Below are positions 8,520 to 18,920 of a DNA stretch of 64,000 nucleotides, piece after piece. The position numbers were made by a program, and so were the translations under genes. The first letter of the stretch is position 1, and the number at the start of each line of letters is the position of its first letter. The stretch is from Hymenobacter edaphi (GTDB taxonomy: Bacteria > Bacteroidota > Bacteroidia > Cytophagales > Hymenobacteraceae). Under the pieces are notes generated by a model, which worked only from the letters and a program-made list of their open reading frames with translations, was not told the DNA's origin and did no database searches. The stretch is taken from NCBI RefSeq assembly GCF_003258365.1, contig NZ_QHKM01000006.1:1-64000 (forward strand), given 5' to 3'.

Positions 8520-10358
8520 ATGAGCCTCCTGCCCTCCGCCCTGTGGAAGAAAAGCCGAATCAGCCTGCTGGGGCTACTGCTGGCCACCGGCCCGGCCCTG
8601 GCCCAGGATGGAGGGGGGCTGGTAAACGTAGCGCGTGAATACGGCCGCAAAGGCGAGTGGCTGAAGGCCGAGGCCCTCTACCACGACCTGCCCACCGACG
8701 TGCAGCTGGCTCCCAACGTGCTGCCCGACTACCTGCGCGCCCTGCTGGAGCTGAAGAAGTACAAGGACGCGGAGAAGCTGGCCCGCAAAGCCGTGAAGCG
8801 CAGCCCCAACGAGCCCGCGCTGGGCGTGGCCCTGGGCGGCGTGTACACGGCCGCCGGCGACACCACCGCGGCCCGCAAGCAGTACGAGAAGGTGGTGGCC
8901 GCCCTCACGCCCGAGCAAGTGCAGCCCATTGCCCAGGAGTTTCAGCAGCGGCAGCTGCCGCGCTGGGCCGAGCGGAGCTACCTGCGCGGCCGGGCGCTGG
9001 CCAAAAACGAGTCGGAGTACAGCGCCCAGCTGGTGCAGCTCTACACCGCCGGCGGCCAGAAGGAAGGCGTGCTGAAGGAAACGCTGCGCATGGCCGAGCA
9101 GAACCCGGACCGGGAGCAGCTGACCTTTGTGCGCAACATGCTGCAGAACGCGCTGAAAACCGACGCCGACTTCGACACGCTGGAAAAGCTGCTGCTCACC
9201 CGCACCCAGCAGCAGCCGGAGCAGGTTACCTGGAGTGAGCTGCTGCTGTGGCTGTACCTGCAGCGCCGCGACTTTGCCGGGGCCCTGGTGCAGGCCCGCG
9301 CCCTCGACCGGCGCCAGCGCAGCGAGGGCAGCCGGGTGATGGACCTGGCCGCCATTGCCCAGTACAACAAGGATTACGAAACCGCCATCGAAGGCTACCA
9401 GTACGTGGCCCAGCAGTACCGCGGCGGGCAGTACTACCAGACCGCCCGGCAGCAGTTCATTGCCGCCCGCGAGGAGCAGGTGCGCAACACCTTCCCGGTG
9501 GACCAGGCCAAGCTGCGGGCCCTGGTGGGTGATTACCAGCAGCTGCTGACCGAGGCGGGCCGCACGGCCCAGACGGCCGGGGTGCTGCGCAACATGGCTT
9601 TGCTCTACGCCTTCCAGCTCGACGAGAAGGACAAGGGCATGCAGCTGCTGCAGGAAGTCATAGCCCTGCCCCGCGCCGACGCGCAGCTCGTCGACGAGGC
9701 CAAAATTGCGCTGGGCGACATTTACCTGCTGCGCGCCGAGCCCTGGGAGGCCACGCTGCTGTACTCGCAGGTGGAGAAGTCGCGCAAGGACTCGCCGCTG
9801 GGCTACGAGGCCAAGCTGCGCAACGCCCGCCTGAGCTACTACGCCGGGGACTTCAAGCTGGCCCAGTCGCACCTCGACATTCTGAAGCAGGCCACCAGCC
9901 GCGAAATTGCCAACGACGCCATGCAGCTCAGCCTGCTCATCGGCGACAACACGGCCATGGACACCGCCGGCGTGGCTTTGAAGGACTACGCCGCCACCGA
10001 GCTGCTGGTGTTTCAGAACAAGGTGCCGCAGGCCATCAAGAGCCTCGACCAGCTGCTGACCAAGTACCCCGGCCACGCCCTCACCGACGAAGCCTGGTTT
10101 TTGAAGGGCCAGCTGCAGCGCCGCTCCGGCGACTACGCCGGGGCCGTGGAAACGCTGGCGCGCATTACCTCGAACCCCAAGTACGACATCCTCTCCGACG
10201 ACGCGCTGTTTCTGACCGCTGAAATCGAGGAGCAGAACCGCCAAGACAAAGCCAAGGCCCAGGAGCTGTATACCCAGCTGCTGACCAAGCACGCGGGCAG
10301 CATCTACGCCGCCGAAGCCCGCAAGCGGGTGCGCAAGCTGCGCGGAGAAGCCATGTAG
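8520..10358 (+). CDS. Secreted tetratricopeptide-repeat protein
   Basis: I start this 612-residue protein at the ATG at 8520, because a signal peptide begins there (SRISLLGLLLATGPALAQ). Most of the chain is helical TPR-like repeats, for example AREYGRKGEWLKAEALYHDL, the segment with Q-Y-E-K-V-V near residue 125, and a clear array towards the end (YPGHALTDEAWFLKGQLQRR and the following AQELYTQLLTKH). The latter resembles the outer-membrane lipoprotein BamD/YbgF type of repeat. It is probably periplasmic and scaffolds envelope proteins, but no enzyme motif is visible and the partner is unknown. A 270-base gap with a terminator separates it from the foldase gene. Confidence 0.8.
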   Translation: MSLLPSALWKKSRISLLGLLLATGPALAQDGGGLVNVAREYGRKGEWLKAEALYHDLPTDVQLAPNVLPDYLRALLELKKYKDAEKLARKAVKRSPNEPALGVALGGVYTAAGDTTAARKQYEKVVAALTPEQVQPIAQEFQQRQLPRWAERSYLRGRALAKNESEYSAQLVQLYTAGGQKEGVLKETLRMAEQNPDREQLTFVRNMLQNALKTDADFDTLEKLLLTRTQQQPEQVTWSELLLWLYLQRRDFAGALVQARALDRRQRSEGSRVMDLAAIAQYNKDYETAIEGYQYVAQQYRGGQYYQTARQQFIAAREEQVRNTFPVDQAKLRALVGDYQQLLTEAGRTAQTAGVLRNMALLYAFQLDEKDKGMQLLQEVIALPRADAQLVDEAKIALGDIYLLRAEPWEATLLYSQVEKSRKDSPLGYEAKLRNARLSYYAGDFKLAQSHLDILKQATSREIANDAMQLSLLIGDNTAMDTAGVALKDYAATELLVFQNKVPQAIKSLDQLLTKYPGHALTDEAWFLKGQLQRRSGDYAGAVETLARITSNPKYDILSDDALFLTAEIEEQNRQDKAKAQELYTQLLTKHAGSIYAAEARKRVRKLRGEAM

Positions 10359-10474
10359 CGCGGGCTTGAGCCCGCGTCCGTCTGACAGTAACCCAACGGA
10401 TGATACCACTATCTGACCAACGCGGGCTGAACCGCAAGTCGGCGTAGCCAAGCCCGCGCTACCTGGTCCCGGTC

Positions 10475-10516
10475 TACACGCCGAAGCCGCTCCATTTGGG
10501 GCGGCTTCGGCGTGTA
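10475..10516. terminator. 16-bp perfect hairpin between convergent genes
   Basis: TACACGCCGAAGCCGC at 10475-10490 pairs perfectly with 10501-10516 across a 10-base loop. It lies between the converging TPR and kinase genes and probably ends transcription from both sides, although the T-tract is weak. Confidence 0.6.
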
Positions 10517-10533
10517 CATGAATGGCGGGGCGG

Positions 10534-10944
10534 TTATCGTTGGCTACTTAGGGCCAGGGCCTTCGCCCACAGCGGCGGGCCCAGCACCAGCAGGCCCACC
10601 ACCACGGCCGCCAGGGCCATCAGCAGCACGGCGCCAGCGGCCACGTCCTTGGCGCGGCCGGCCAGCGGGTGAAAATCGGGCGAGACCAGGTCGATGATGG
10701 TTTCCACGGCGGTGTTCAGCAGCTCGGCCGTCCACACGGCCCCGACGGCCAGGGCCAGCAGCGCCCAGTCGTGGCGCGGCACCCGCAGCCAGAAGCCGAG
10801 GGCCACCACGGCGGCCGTGGCCAGGGCGTGGAAGCGCAGGTGTGGCTCCGACAGCAGGGCCTCGCGGATGCCTTGCAGGGCGTAGCCGAAGGACGCTATT
10901 TCGTGGCGCCAGCGGGAGCGGTGGCGTTGCGGGGCCTTAGCCAC
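10534..10944 (-). CDS. dgkA: Diacylglycerol/undecaprenol kinase (DgkA family)
   Basis: A 136-residue integral membrane kinase with three hydrophobic helices. The family signature is plain: AELLNTAVETIIDLV followed by FHPLAGRAKDVAAGAVL. It holds the catalytic Glu (VE) and the Asn and Lys residues that bind substrate and ATP-Mg. DgkA phosphorylates diacylglycerol in Gram-negatives and undecaprenol in others; the sequence cannot tell which. The start overlaps the end of the upstream GNAT gene by 8 bases, so the two are translationally coupled. Confidence 0.9.
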   Translation of the reverse strand: MAKAPQRHRSRWRHEIASFGYALQGIREALLSEPHLRFHALATAAVVALGFWLRVPRHDWALLALAVGAVWTAELLNTAVETIIDLVSPDFHPLAGRAKDVAAGAVLLMALAAVVVGLLVLGPPLWAKALALSSQR

Positions 10945-11533
10945 GGGCGTCGAACTGGCTGAAGACCGAGCGGCGCAGCTTTTCCCACTCGGGCCGCAGG
11001 ATGCTGAAGTACACCGTATCGCGGCGCTGGCCGCCCTGGGTGTAGCAGTGGCTGCGCAGCGTGCCCTCCTGCACCGCGCCCATGCGCCGCATGGCCTCCT
11101 GCGACTGGAGGTTGCGGGCGTCGGTTTTCAGCTCCACCCGCTCGCAGCCCAGCTCCCCGAAGGCGTACTGCAGCAGCAGGTGCTTGGCGGCCCGGTTCAG
11201 GCCGGTGCGCTGAAAGTCCCGGCCCAGCCAGGTCCAGCCGATTTCCAGGCGGCCGTCGGGCAGGGCGAAGCTGCCGTAGCTGGTGCTGCCCGCCAGCCGG
11301 CCGGTATCCAGGTCGATGATGGCAAAGGGGTAGCGCGTGCCGGCGGCGCGCTCCTGCAGGGTCTGGCTGAGGTAAGCGGCCAGGCCCACCGCGTCCTGGG
11401 GGGCGGGGGCGAGGGTGTAGCGCCAGATGTCGGCGTCGAAAGCAATCTGCTTGAGGTCCTCAAAGTCACTGGCTTCGAGGGGGCGCAGCCGGGCGCGGCG
11501 GTTTTCGAGCGTAATCGGGCGGGTGCAGTCCAT
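10937..11533 (-). CDS. GNAT family N-acetyltransferase (RimJ/RimL type)
   Basis: A 198-residue protein with the RimJ/RimL acetyltransferase pattern. It starts with the strand TLENRRARLRPLEASDFEDL, and then comes the acceptor-site segment RLEIGWTWLGRDFQRTGLN. In the last the usual G-x-G/A acetyl-CoA loop is RTGLNRAA. The terminal motif FGELGCERVELKTDARNLQS is typical, as is the later AMRRMGAVQEGTLR. These enzymes transfer acetyl from acetyl-CoA to protein N-termini or small amines. The true substrate is not predictable. It precedes and overlaps dgkA. Confidence 0.85.
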   Translation of the reverse strand: MDCTRPITLENRRARLRPLEASDFEDLKQIAFDADIWRYTLAPAPQDAVGLAAYLSQTLQERAAGTRYPFAIIDLDTGRLAGSTSYGSFALPDGRLEIGWTWLGRDFQRTGLNRAAKHLLLQYAFGELGCERVELKTDARNLQSQEAMRRMGAVQEGTLRSHCYTQGGQRRDTVYFSILRPEWEKLRRSVFSQFDARG

Positions 11534-11716
11534 CGGGGCGGGCAGAAGGCAGACGAGCTACGAAGATGGTAAAAAGTCTGTCGCCCGGCGCCGCGTGCAG
11601 GCAGCAGTAGCCGGCCGGTCGTCGCCTGGATATTTTCCACGCTTACCAGCCTCACCCCCGAACTGGCGGTTCCGTAACTGGTCCAACGGCTACCACCGTC
11701 AGACCGCGGGAATGGT

Positions 11717-13129
11717 TCAGAGCCGAAAATTCACCGACACCAGGGCCCGGTTCTCGGTCTGGCGCAAATCGGGCTGCCAGCCGGCGGGCAGGGGCTGGTC
11801 GGCGTAGCCCGAGGGCGAGGTAGTGCCGCCGGGGCCGGCGAAGTAGGGCACATTGGCGCGGCGGTGGAGGTATTCGAGGCGGAAAGTGACAAAGTCCGAG
11901 GGCATCACGTCGAAGGTGACGGTGGCTTCCCGGGCGGTGAGGCGGCTGGATGGATCGGTGAAGCCCACGGCGGAGGGCGAGAAGCTGAGGTAGCGCGAGG
12001 GGTTCTTGACGAAGCCCACGCGGGTAGTCAGGGCCAGCCGGTTCTTGGCAAACCAGAGCCGGTTGGCCAGCGAGGAGCCCAGCATGTACGCTTCGCGGCG
12101 CGGCAGCCCGCCCCCGCCATTTTCGAAGCCGTAGTGGTTGTTGAGGCTGAAGGCGGCCTGGGTGATGCCGCGCAGCTGATTTTTCGGCTTGTGGTAGTAG
12201 CGGTACACCACCGAGTGGTCGTGGTGAAACCGCGCGCGGCCGGGGTAGGCAGCCGGGCCCTGGGCGGCAGAGCCGGCGGTGGGGCGGGAGTCCTTGCCGT
12301 AGTAGAAATTGGCCACCAGCTGCAGGTTTTCGGAGGGGCGGTAGTAGTTCGAGGAGCCCACGCCGGGCTGGCGGTTAAACGCGTTGTAGGTCTGCCAGCC
12401 GTTCATCAGCCACAGCTCGGTGCGGAAGTTGCGCGTCGGGAACCACTGGGCCCGGGCGCCCTGGAAGTAAAACGGTGTGAAGTCGCAGACCAAGCTGCGC
12501 TGGTAGCTCCAGTTTTCCTGCATCACGTAGCTTTCCAGCCCGATGTAGGACATGAAAATGCCCAGCTCCAGGTTCAGACCGTAGTTCGGGCGGAAGTGGT
12601 AGCCAGCGGCGGCTTCGCGGATAAACTTCAGGTTGCCGGTGCCGGTGTTGCGGCCGCGCTGCACCGAGCCGTCGGTTTCCTGCACCAGGTGCAGCATGGA
12701 GCCCGTTTGCAGCCACAGCCGCCCGATAATGTTCTTATAATTCGACTCGATGCCGATGCTGGCCAGGGCCAGGGAAAACTCCCCGCTGCGCCCCGTCACG
12801 GCCGAAATCGTCTGGGTATGGTCGAGCGGCCGGGCGAAGTTGTAGTTGAAGTAGCCGTCGAGCAGGGCCACGCCGGTCAGCACGGTTTCGCCGTCGGCAT
12901 CCCGGAGCTGCAGCGGGAAGTTGCGCTGCCGGTTCTGCCCGTTCACCCAGGTCAGGTCCATCCCGTCGAAGGGCACTTTGGCGGGGGCGGTGGTGTCGGG
13001 CGAGGCTGGGGCGGGGCGGTTTTCGGTGGTCTGGGCCCGCGCCGGTGAAGTCAGCAGGCAAGGCACGAGCAGGGCGGGGGCGAGCAGGCCGGGCAGCAGG
13101 GTGCGGCGGCAGGTAGATAGGGTACGCAT
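11717..13129 (-). CDS. Outer membrane beta-barrel porin (BBP2-like)
   Basis: A 470-residue protein with a signal peptide ending near ARAQ (residue 33). A barrel with many aromatic-capped strands and a terminal strand ending VSVNFRL follows, typical of outer membrane proteins with a C-terminal Phe-x-Leu. A feature of the putative beta-barrel porin-2 group is DGYFNYNFARP near residue 90, followed by a long run of paired strands. In Bacteroidota related porins accompany potassium transport genes. Here it is the last gene in a minus-strand run after Kup, a sensor kinase and a sigma54 regulator, so passage of K+ through the outer membrane is the likely role. That function is inferred from context only. 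Confidence 0.75.
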   Translation of the reverse strand: MRTLSTCRRTLLPGLLAPALLVPCLLTSPARAQTTENRPAPASPDTTAPAKVPFDGMDLTWVNGQNRQRNFPLQLRDADGETVLTGVALLDGYFNYNFARPLDHTQTISAVTGRSGEFSLALASIGIESNYKNIIGRLWLQTGSMLHLVQETDGSVQRGRNTGTGNLKFIREAAAGYHFRPNYGLNLELGIFMSYIGLESYVMQENWSYQRSLVCDFTPFYFQGARAQWFPTRNFRTELWLMNGWQTYNAFNRQPGVGSSNYYRPSENLQLVANFYYGKDSRPTAGSAAQGPAAYPGRARFHHDHSVVYRYYHKPKNQLRGITQAAFSLNNHYGFENGGGGLPRREAYMLGSSLANRLWFAKNRLALTTRVGFVKNPSRYLSFSPSAVGFTDPSSRLTAREATVTFDVMPSDFVTFRLEYLHRRANVPYFAGPGGTTSPSGYADQPLPAGWQPDLRQTENRALVSVNFRL

Positions 13130-13217
13130 AGGGCAACAGGGCGCTAGCCGGGCCGAAAAACGCCGGCCGGCGCGGGAGAAAGGATGGGGAAATGATTCGG
13201 GTGGAAAGAGCCGGCGG

Positions 13218-15251
13218 CTACACCGGGTGCGTGAGCTGCTCGGCGGCCAGGGCGCGGGCGGGCACCGGGTCGGAGGCGGTTTCGGAGGGCAGGCGGAGCA
13301 GATCCAGCCGGCCCGCGGGCTGAATGGTCAGCGGCACGTGCTCCACGGCCACGTCGCTGGTATCGAGGCCGTAGGCTTTCTGGTCGCTGATGGCCAGCTG
13401 GTTGAACAGGAAGTAGCCGCGCAGGATCAGCCGGTCCCGGAACGAAAGCTGGTTGTCATAGCTGAGCACTTTGTCGAGCACCACGAAGCGGAAGTCGCCG
13501 GGCAGGTGGTGGCGCTGCAGCGAGGCGTAGCGCGAGGTAATGTCGATTTCCCGGCGCTCGGCCATGTCTTCGAGCACCCGGCGGAACAGCAGGTTGATGC
13601 GCGGCTGAATGCGGAAGCCCAGGCGGAAGTTGATTTTGTAGGCCACATCGGGCACCAGCGTCTCCACCGTGTACTGCATCCCGAAGGGCTCGGGCAGCAG
13701 GGTGATGTTCAGAAACCAGTACCGGTCGGCGCGCTTGGGCTTTTTGCGCAGGATGGAGTAGAGGATGCGCGACTCAATCTCGCGGGCGTTCTTGCTGCGG
13801 GTGAGGTACACCAGGTTGGAGGCGTACTTGCTCACCGTCGCATCCTGGCTCAGCTCCCGCAGCAAGGGCAGGTTGTCGGTCCAGGCGGTCATGTCGAGGT
13901 AGCGGTTTTTGATCTGCCGCCCCTTGTAGCCCACCCACATGCCCAGAATCAGCAGCCACTCGAAAACCAGGATGCCGAGGCGGTTGAGCAGCTTGGTGAT
14001 GTTGGCAATGAGAAACGACAGCTCCACCGTCAGAAACACCGTCATCAGGGCCAGCACCGCCACCAGGGCCCAGCGGCGCACCCCGCGCAGGTACTGCGAG
14101 AGAAGGATGCTGGTCATGAGCATGGCCACGGTGATGCTGAAGCCGTAGGCCCCCTCCATGTTCGACGACTCCTGAAACCACAGCTGCACCGCCACGCAGC
14201 CCAGCCACAGCAGCCAGTTGATGCTCGGCACGTAGAGCTGCCCGCGCTGGTCGGTGGGGTAGAGGATGCGCACCTTGGGCCAGAAGTTGAGGCTCACGGC
14301 CTCCGAAATCAGGGTGTAGGAGCCCGTAATCAGCGCCTGCGAGGCAATGATGGTGGCGGCCGTAGCCAGCAGAATCAGCGGCAGAATGGCCCAGTGCGGG
14401 GCAATCAGGAAGAACGGGTTCTGCCCCTCGGCCAGGGGCTGGCCCAGGTGCTGCATGGCCCAGGCGCCCTGGCCCAGGTAGTTGAGCACCAGCGCGGCCT
14501 TCACGTACAGCCAGGCCGCCCGGATGTTGCGCCGCCCGCAGTGGCCCAGGTCGGAGTACAGCGCCTCGGCCCCGGTGGTGCACAGAAACACGGCCCCCAG
14601 CAGCCAGAACCCCTGCGGGTACTCCGTCAGCAAAGCCAGGGCGTAGTGCGGACTCAGCGCCCGCAGAATGCCCGGCTCCTGCGCCACCTGCCACACGCCC
14701 AGCGCCCCGATAACGCTGAACCACAGGAGCATAATCGGCCCGAAAGCCCGGCCGACTATCTGGGTGCCGAACTGCTGAAACGTGAACAGCAGCGTGATGA
14801 TAACCAGCACGATGCCCACGATGGTGGAGCCTTCCAGCGTCGGATCGAGGATTTTCAGCCCCTCGATGGCCGACGACACCGAAATCGGCGGGGTGATGAT
14901 GCCGTCGGCCAGCAGGGTGCCCGCGCCGATGATGGCCGGCCACAGCAACCACTTGCCGCGCTGCCGCACCAGGGAGTACAGCGAGAAAATGCCGCCTTCG
15001 CCGTGGTTGTCGGCTTTCAGCGTGAGCCAGATGTACTTGATGCTGGTTTGCAGCGTGAGCGTCCAGAACACGGCCGAGATGCCGCCATACACCAGCAGCT
15101 CGCTGATGGGCCGCGGCCCCAGGATGGACTTGAACACGTACAGCGGCGAGGTGCCGATGTCGCCGAAGATGATGCCCAGCGTGACGAGCAGGCCCGCCAC
15201 GGTCACGCGCTGGCGGTGAATGTTGGGTTCGGAAAGGGCAATAGCAGCCAT
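13218..15251 (-). CDS. kup: Kup-family potassium uptake transporter
   Basis: A 677-residue KUP/HAK/KT symporter that imports K+ with protons across the inner membrane. The start matches the family (VAGLLVTLGIIFGDIGTSPL), and the next hallmark, NHGEGGIFSLYSLVR, is present. About 12 hydrophobic helices cover residues 15-450. The cytoplasmic tail of about 200 residues follows. Length is normal. The gene lies 114 bases after the sensor kinase and 88 bases before the porin gene. This arrangement replaces the KdpFABC pump that often accompanies a similar kinase/porin set in relatives; kdp genes are absent from the window. Confidence 0.95.
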   Translation of the reverse strand: MAAIALSEPNIHRQRVTVAGLLVTLGIIFGDIGTSPLYVFKSILGPRPISELLVYGGISAVFWTLTLQTSIKYIWLTLKADNHGEGGIFSLYSLVRQRGKWLLWPAIIGAGTLLADGIITPPISVSSAIEGLKILDPTLEGSTIVGIVLVIITLLFTFQQFGTQIVGRAFGPIMLLWFSVIGALGVWQVAQEPGILRALSPHYALALLTEYPQGFWLLGAVFLCTTGAEALYSDLGHCGRRNIRAAWLYVKAALVLNYLGQGAWAMQHLGQPLAEGQNPFFLIAPHWAILPLILLATAATIIASQALITGSYTLISEAVSLNFWPKVRILYPTDQRGQLYVPSINWLLWLGCVAVQLWFQESSNMEGAYGFSITVAMLMTSILLSQYLRGVRRWALVAVLALMTVFLTVELSFLIANITKLLNRLGILVFEWLLILGMWVGYKGRQIKNRYLDMTAWTDNLPLLRELSQDATVSKYASNLVYLTRSKNAREIESRILYSILRKKPKRADRYWFLNITLLPEPFGMQYTVETLVPDVAYKINFRLGFRIQPRINLLFRRVLEDMAERREIDITSRYASLQRHHLPGDFRFVVLDKVLSYDNQLSFRDRLILRGYFLFNQLAISDQKAYGLDTSDVAVEHVPLTIQPAGRLDLLRLPSETASDPVPARALAAEQLTHPV

Positions 15252-15365
15252 GTCAGACGGGAAAACGTCGAAAAAAGAAGTCAGGAAAGGGCAGGGGCGG
15301 GCCGCGGAGCTACGGAGCCGTCAGGGCCGGCCGTGGGAATGGCGGCGGGTGGCCGCCGGGCGGAA

Positions 15366-17144
15366 TCAGGCGGGCGGGGCGGCCACGGGCAGGGTGAAGT
15401 AGAAGGTGCTGCCCGCGCCGGGCGTGCTTTCCACGCCCAGCTCCCCGCCCTGCGGCTCGATGAAGGCCCGGCTGATGCTCAGGCCCAGGCCGCTGCCGCC
15501 CCGGGCCGGCTGCCCATCGGCGGCGGGCAGCTGCACGTACCGCTCGAAGATGCGCTGCTGCTGCTCCGGCGCAATGCCCGGCCCGTCGTCCTGCACCAGC
15601 ACGCGCACGGACTGGCCATCGGGGGTGGCGGCGGCGCGCACGCGGATGCGGCCCTCGGCGGGGGAATAGCGGATGGCGTTGCTGAGCAGGTTCAGCAGCA
15701 CCCAGGCGGTCTTTTCCAGGTCGGCGCGCACCAGGGGCAGCGCGGGCGGCAGCTGCACGTCGAGGGCCAGGTTCTTGGGCGCCAGCTGCAGGCGAATGGG
15801 CTCGGCGGCCGTTTCCACCAGCGCGGCCACCGCCACGGCCCGCGGCTGCAGCGGCACCGCCGCCCCGGCCTCCAGGCGCGACACATCCAGCAGCGTGGTG
15901 GCCAGGCCGCGCAGCCGGTCGTTTTCGCCCCGCAGCGTCGCCACGATGCGCTGCTGCTCCTCGTTGAGCGGGCCGATGCGGCCGTCCTGCAGCAGCTTGA
16001 GCTGGAAGTTGATGCTCGACAGCGGGGTTTTCAGCTCGTGGGTAGCCGTGGCCAGGAAGTCGGTTTTGAGCTGGTCCTGCCGCTTGAAGGCCGACACGTC
16101 GTGCAGCACCAGAATGGAGCCCACGAACTCCATCCGGTCGGTAGCCGCGTTGTAGAGCACGGCCTCGTGCAGGGCCAGCCGGTAGTAAGTCTCCAGCTGC
16201 CCGGCCCGCGCCACCGGAATTACCGGCTCGACCGGGCGCTGAGCCGCTGGCAGCTGGGCGTAGTGCAGCAGCTGGGCCAGCAGCGGGTTATCCGCCGCCA
16301 GGGCTGCGGCCGGCTGGCCCAGCAGCTGCTTTTCGGGGAGGCCCAGCAGCGTGCAGGCCAGCGGGTTAGCCACGATGATGCGGCGGTCGGCGTCGAGCAG
16401 CAGCAGGGCTTCGTCCAGGGTCTGCACGATGCTCAGCACGCGGTTGCGCTCGGTCAGCAGCTCGGCTAGGTTGGCGCTGCGCAGCTCGTTGAGGTGGGCG
16501 AGCAAGGCGTTGAAAGCCTGAGCTACGCGGCCGAACTCGTCGCGGCTTTCCACCGGGATGCTGGCGGCAAAGTCGCCGCCGGCCGCGTGGCTGATGCTGG
16601 CCGAAAGTCGGCGCAGGCCGCTCACCGCCGCTTCGGGCACGCTCAGCACCAGGCCCAGGGCCACCAGCGTGCCCACGCTCAGCCAGGCCAGCAGCAGGTA
16701 CCGGGCCTGGGTGGCGGCGGCGTTGGACTGGGTATTCCGGCGCGTCAGGGCCCGCATGTTCAGCCCCACCATGCGGTGCGTGAGTTGGCGCAGCTCCGCC
16801 ACGGCCGCTGCCTGGCCGGCGGGCACCGCGGCGGCTTCGTAGCGGGCCACGGCCTGCATCATGCCGTCGACCAGCTGCTGCTCCCCGGGCTCGGTCACGT
16901 TGCCGGCTTCGCGGGTGAGGGCCCGGCGCAGGCGGGGCAGGGCAGGGCCGGCAGGAGTGGCGGCCAGCTCGTCCAGGGCCTGCAGCATCTGCTGGCCCAG
17001 CGCCACCGAGTAGAAGTTGGCCTGCAGAATGCGGTGGGCGCGCTGCTCCTGCCGCTGCACCGTGGCGTAGGCGTAGGCGCCCAGCCCCACCAGCAGGACC
17101 AGCATGGCCAGCAAGCCCACCGTAATTTTTGCTTTGATGCTCAT
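15366..17144 (-). CDS. Membrane sensor histidine kinase (HAMP-PAS-HisKA-HATPase)
   Basis: I take the start at 17144 (MSIKAKITVGLL), which opens directly with a transmembrane helix; 18 further upstream codons look unreal. The 592-residue protein has TM1 (residues 6-26), a periplasmic helical sensor segment of about 120 residues, TM2 (near YLLLAWLSVGTLVALGLV), a HAMP region and a PAS domain. The phospho-acceptor box is HELKTPLS near residue 370, and the ATPase has N-box LLNLLSNAIRYS, G1 DDGPGI and G2 GGSGLGLSI. This resembles the NtrB-like kinases paired with sigma54 regulators. It would phosphorylate the regulator encoded just upstream. A sigma54-type promoter lies in front of it. Confidence 0.92.
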   Translation of the reverse strand: MSIKAKITVGLLAMLVLLVGLGAYAYATVQRQEQRAHRILQANFYSVALGQQMLQALDELAATPAGPALPRLRRALTREAGNVTEPGEQQLVDGMMQAVARYEAAAVPAGQAAAVAELRQLTHRMVGLNMRALTRRNTQSNAAATQARYLLLAWLSVGTLVALGLVLSVPEAAVSGLRRLSASISHAAGGDFAASIPVESRDEFGRVAQAFNALLAHLNELRSANLAELLTERNRVLSIVQTLDEALLLLDADRRIIVANPLACTLLGLPEKQLLGQPAAALAADNPLLAQLLHYAQLPAAQRPVEPVIPVARAGQLETYYRLALHEAVLYNAATDRMEFVGSILVLHDVSAFKRQDQLKTDFLATATHELKTPLSSINFQLKLLQDGRIGPLNEEQQRIVATLRGENDRLRGLATTLLDVSRLEAGAAVPLQPRAVAVAALVETAAEPIRLQLAPKNLALDVQLPPALPLVRADLEKTAWVLLNLLSNAIRYSPAEGRIRVRAAATPDGQSVRVLVQDDGPGIAPEQQQRIFERYVQLPAADGQPARGGSGLGLSISRAFIEPQGGELGVESTPGAGSTFYFTLPVAAPPA

Positions 17145-17266
17145 AACGCAGCCCGACCGCAGCAACCGCCGCGGCACGACGCAGGGGCCAGTTGCCAATG
17201 CTAGTCCAGCCGCGGCGCTTTGCGGTAGCTTGGCTGATTACTTATTGATTATCAGCTAGAATAATT

Positions 17267-17282
17267 TGCAATGCCGCTGCCA
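17267..17282 (-). promoter_or_regulatory. Sigma54-type (-24/-12) promoter for the kinase-kup-porin run
   Basis: Read on the minus strand the site is TGGCAGCGGCATTGCA. Against the RpoN consensus TGGCACrnnnnTTGCw it matches every fixed base except C6, with the invariant GG and GC correctly spaced. Transcription would begin near 17256, about 110 bases before the kinase start. The gene next upstream encodes a sigma54 activator, which makes a chance match unlikely. Confidence 0.75.
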
Positions 17283-17307
17283 GAGCAGCCGCTACGCCGC
17301 CGGCGCC

Positions 17308-17331
17308 GGGTCAAAATGACCCGCTACCCGG

Positions 17332-17343
<12 letters not shown>
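17308..17343 (-). promoter_or_regulatory. Two palindromic enhancer-like sites, 21 bp apart
   Basis: GGGTCAAAATGACCC at 17308-17322 and CGGTCAGGCTGACCC at 17329-17343 share the form GGTCA-N3-TGACC. Their repeat distance is 21 bp, two helical turns. They lie 26-61 bp upstream of the -24 element, and the second overlaps the stop codon of the regulator gene. They are probable binding sites for the sigma54 response regulator. Confidence 0.7.
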
Positions 17344-18690
<1,347 letters not shown>

Positions 18691-18772
18691 GGCGGGAGAG
18701 GTGTGCGGGTTAAGGACAGGAGGCTGATGCGTCGACGCAGCTGCAGAAAAGAACGTGCAACGCCCAAAAAAG

Positions 18773-18857
18773 ACCGTCATGCTGGGCTTGCCGAAGCATC
18801 TCCACCAAACGACCAAGCGGCGCGGTAGAGATGCTTCGGCAAGCTCAGCATGACGGT
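18773..18857. repeat. Dispersed palindromic element (GTCATGCTGRGC family)
   Basis: Arms of 34 bases (18773-18806 and 18824-18857) pair with two mismatches around a 17-base loop. The arms read GTCATGCTGGGCTTGCCGAA and its complement. A second, shorter relative (GTTCCTCGACTTCGCTCGGAATGAC form) follows at about 18870-18895. A cousin occurs at 26689-26815. This looks like a mobile or REP-type intergenic repeat between the sigma54 regulator and prfA. Confidence 0.75.
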
Positions 18858-18920
18858 TACTATTTGTCGTCGTTCCTCGACTTCGCTCGGAATGACGTTC
18901 TGGGTAGTTGCAGCCGAATC

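Noticed and set aside
15252-15365. A second sigma54 promoter directly before kup
   Set aside because: No GG...GC spaced match to the RpoN consensus was found; kup can be read from the promoter in front of the kinase.
12921-16469. A 1182-residue plus-strand open frame across the porin, kup and kinase genes
   Set aside because: It is the antisense of three genes with recognisable domains; its translation is His/Gln/Gly-rich noise with no motif.
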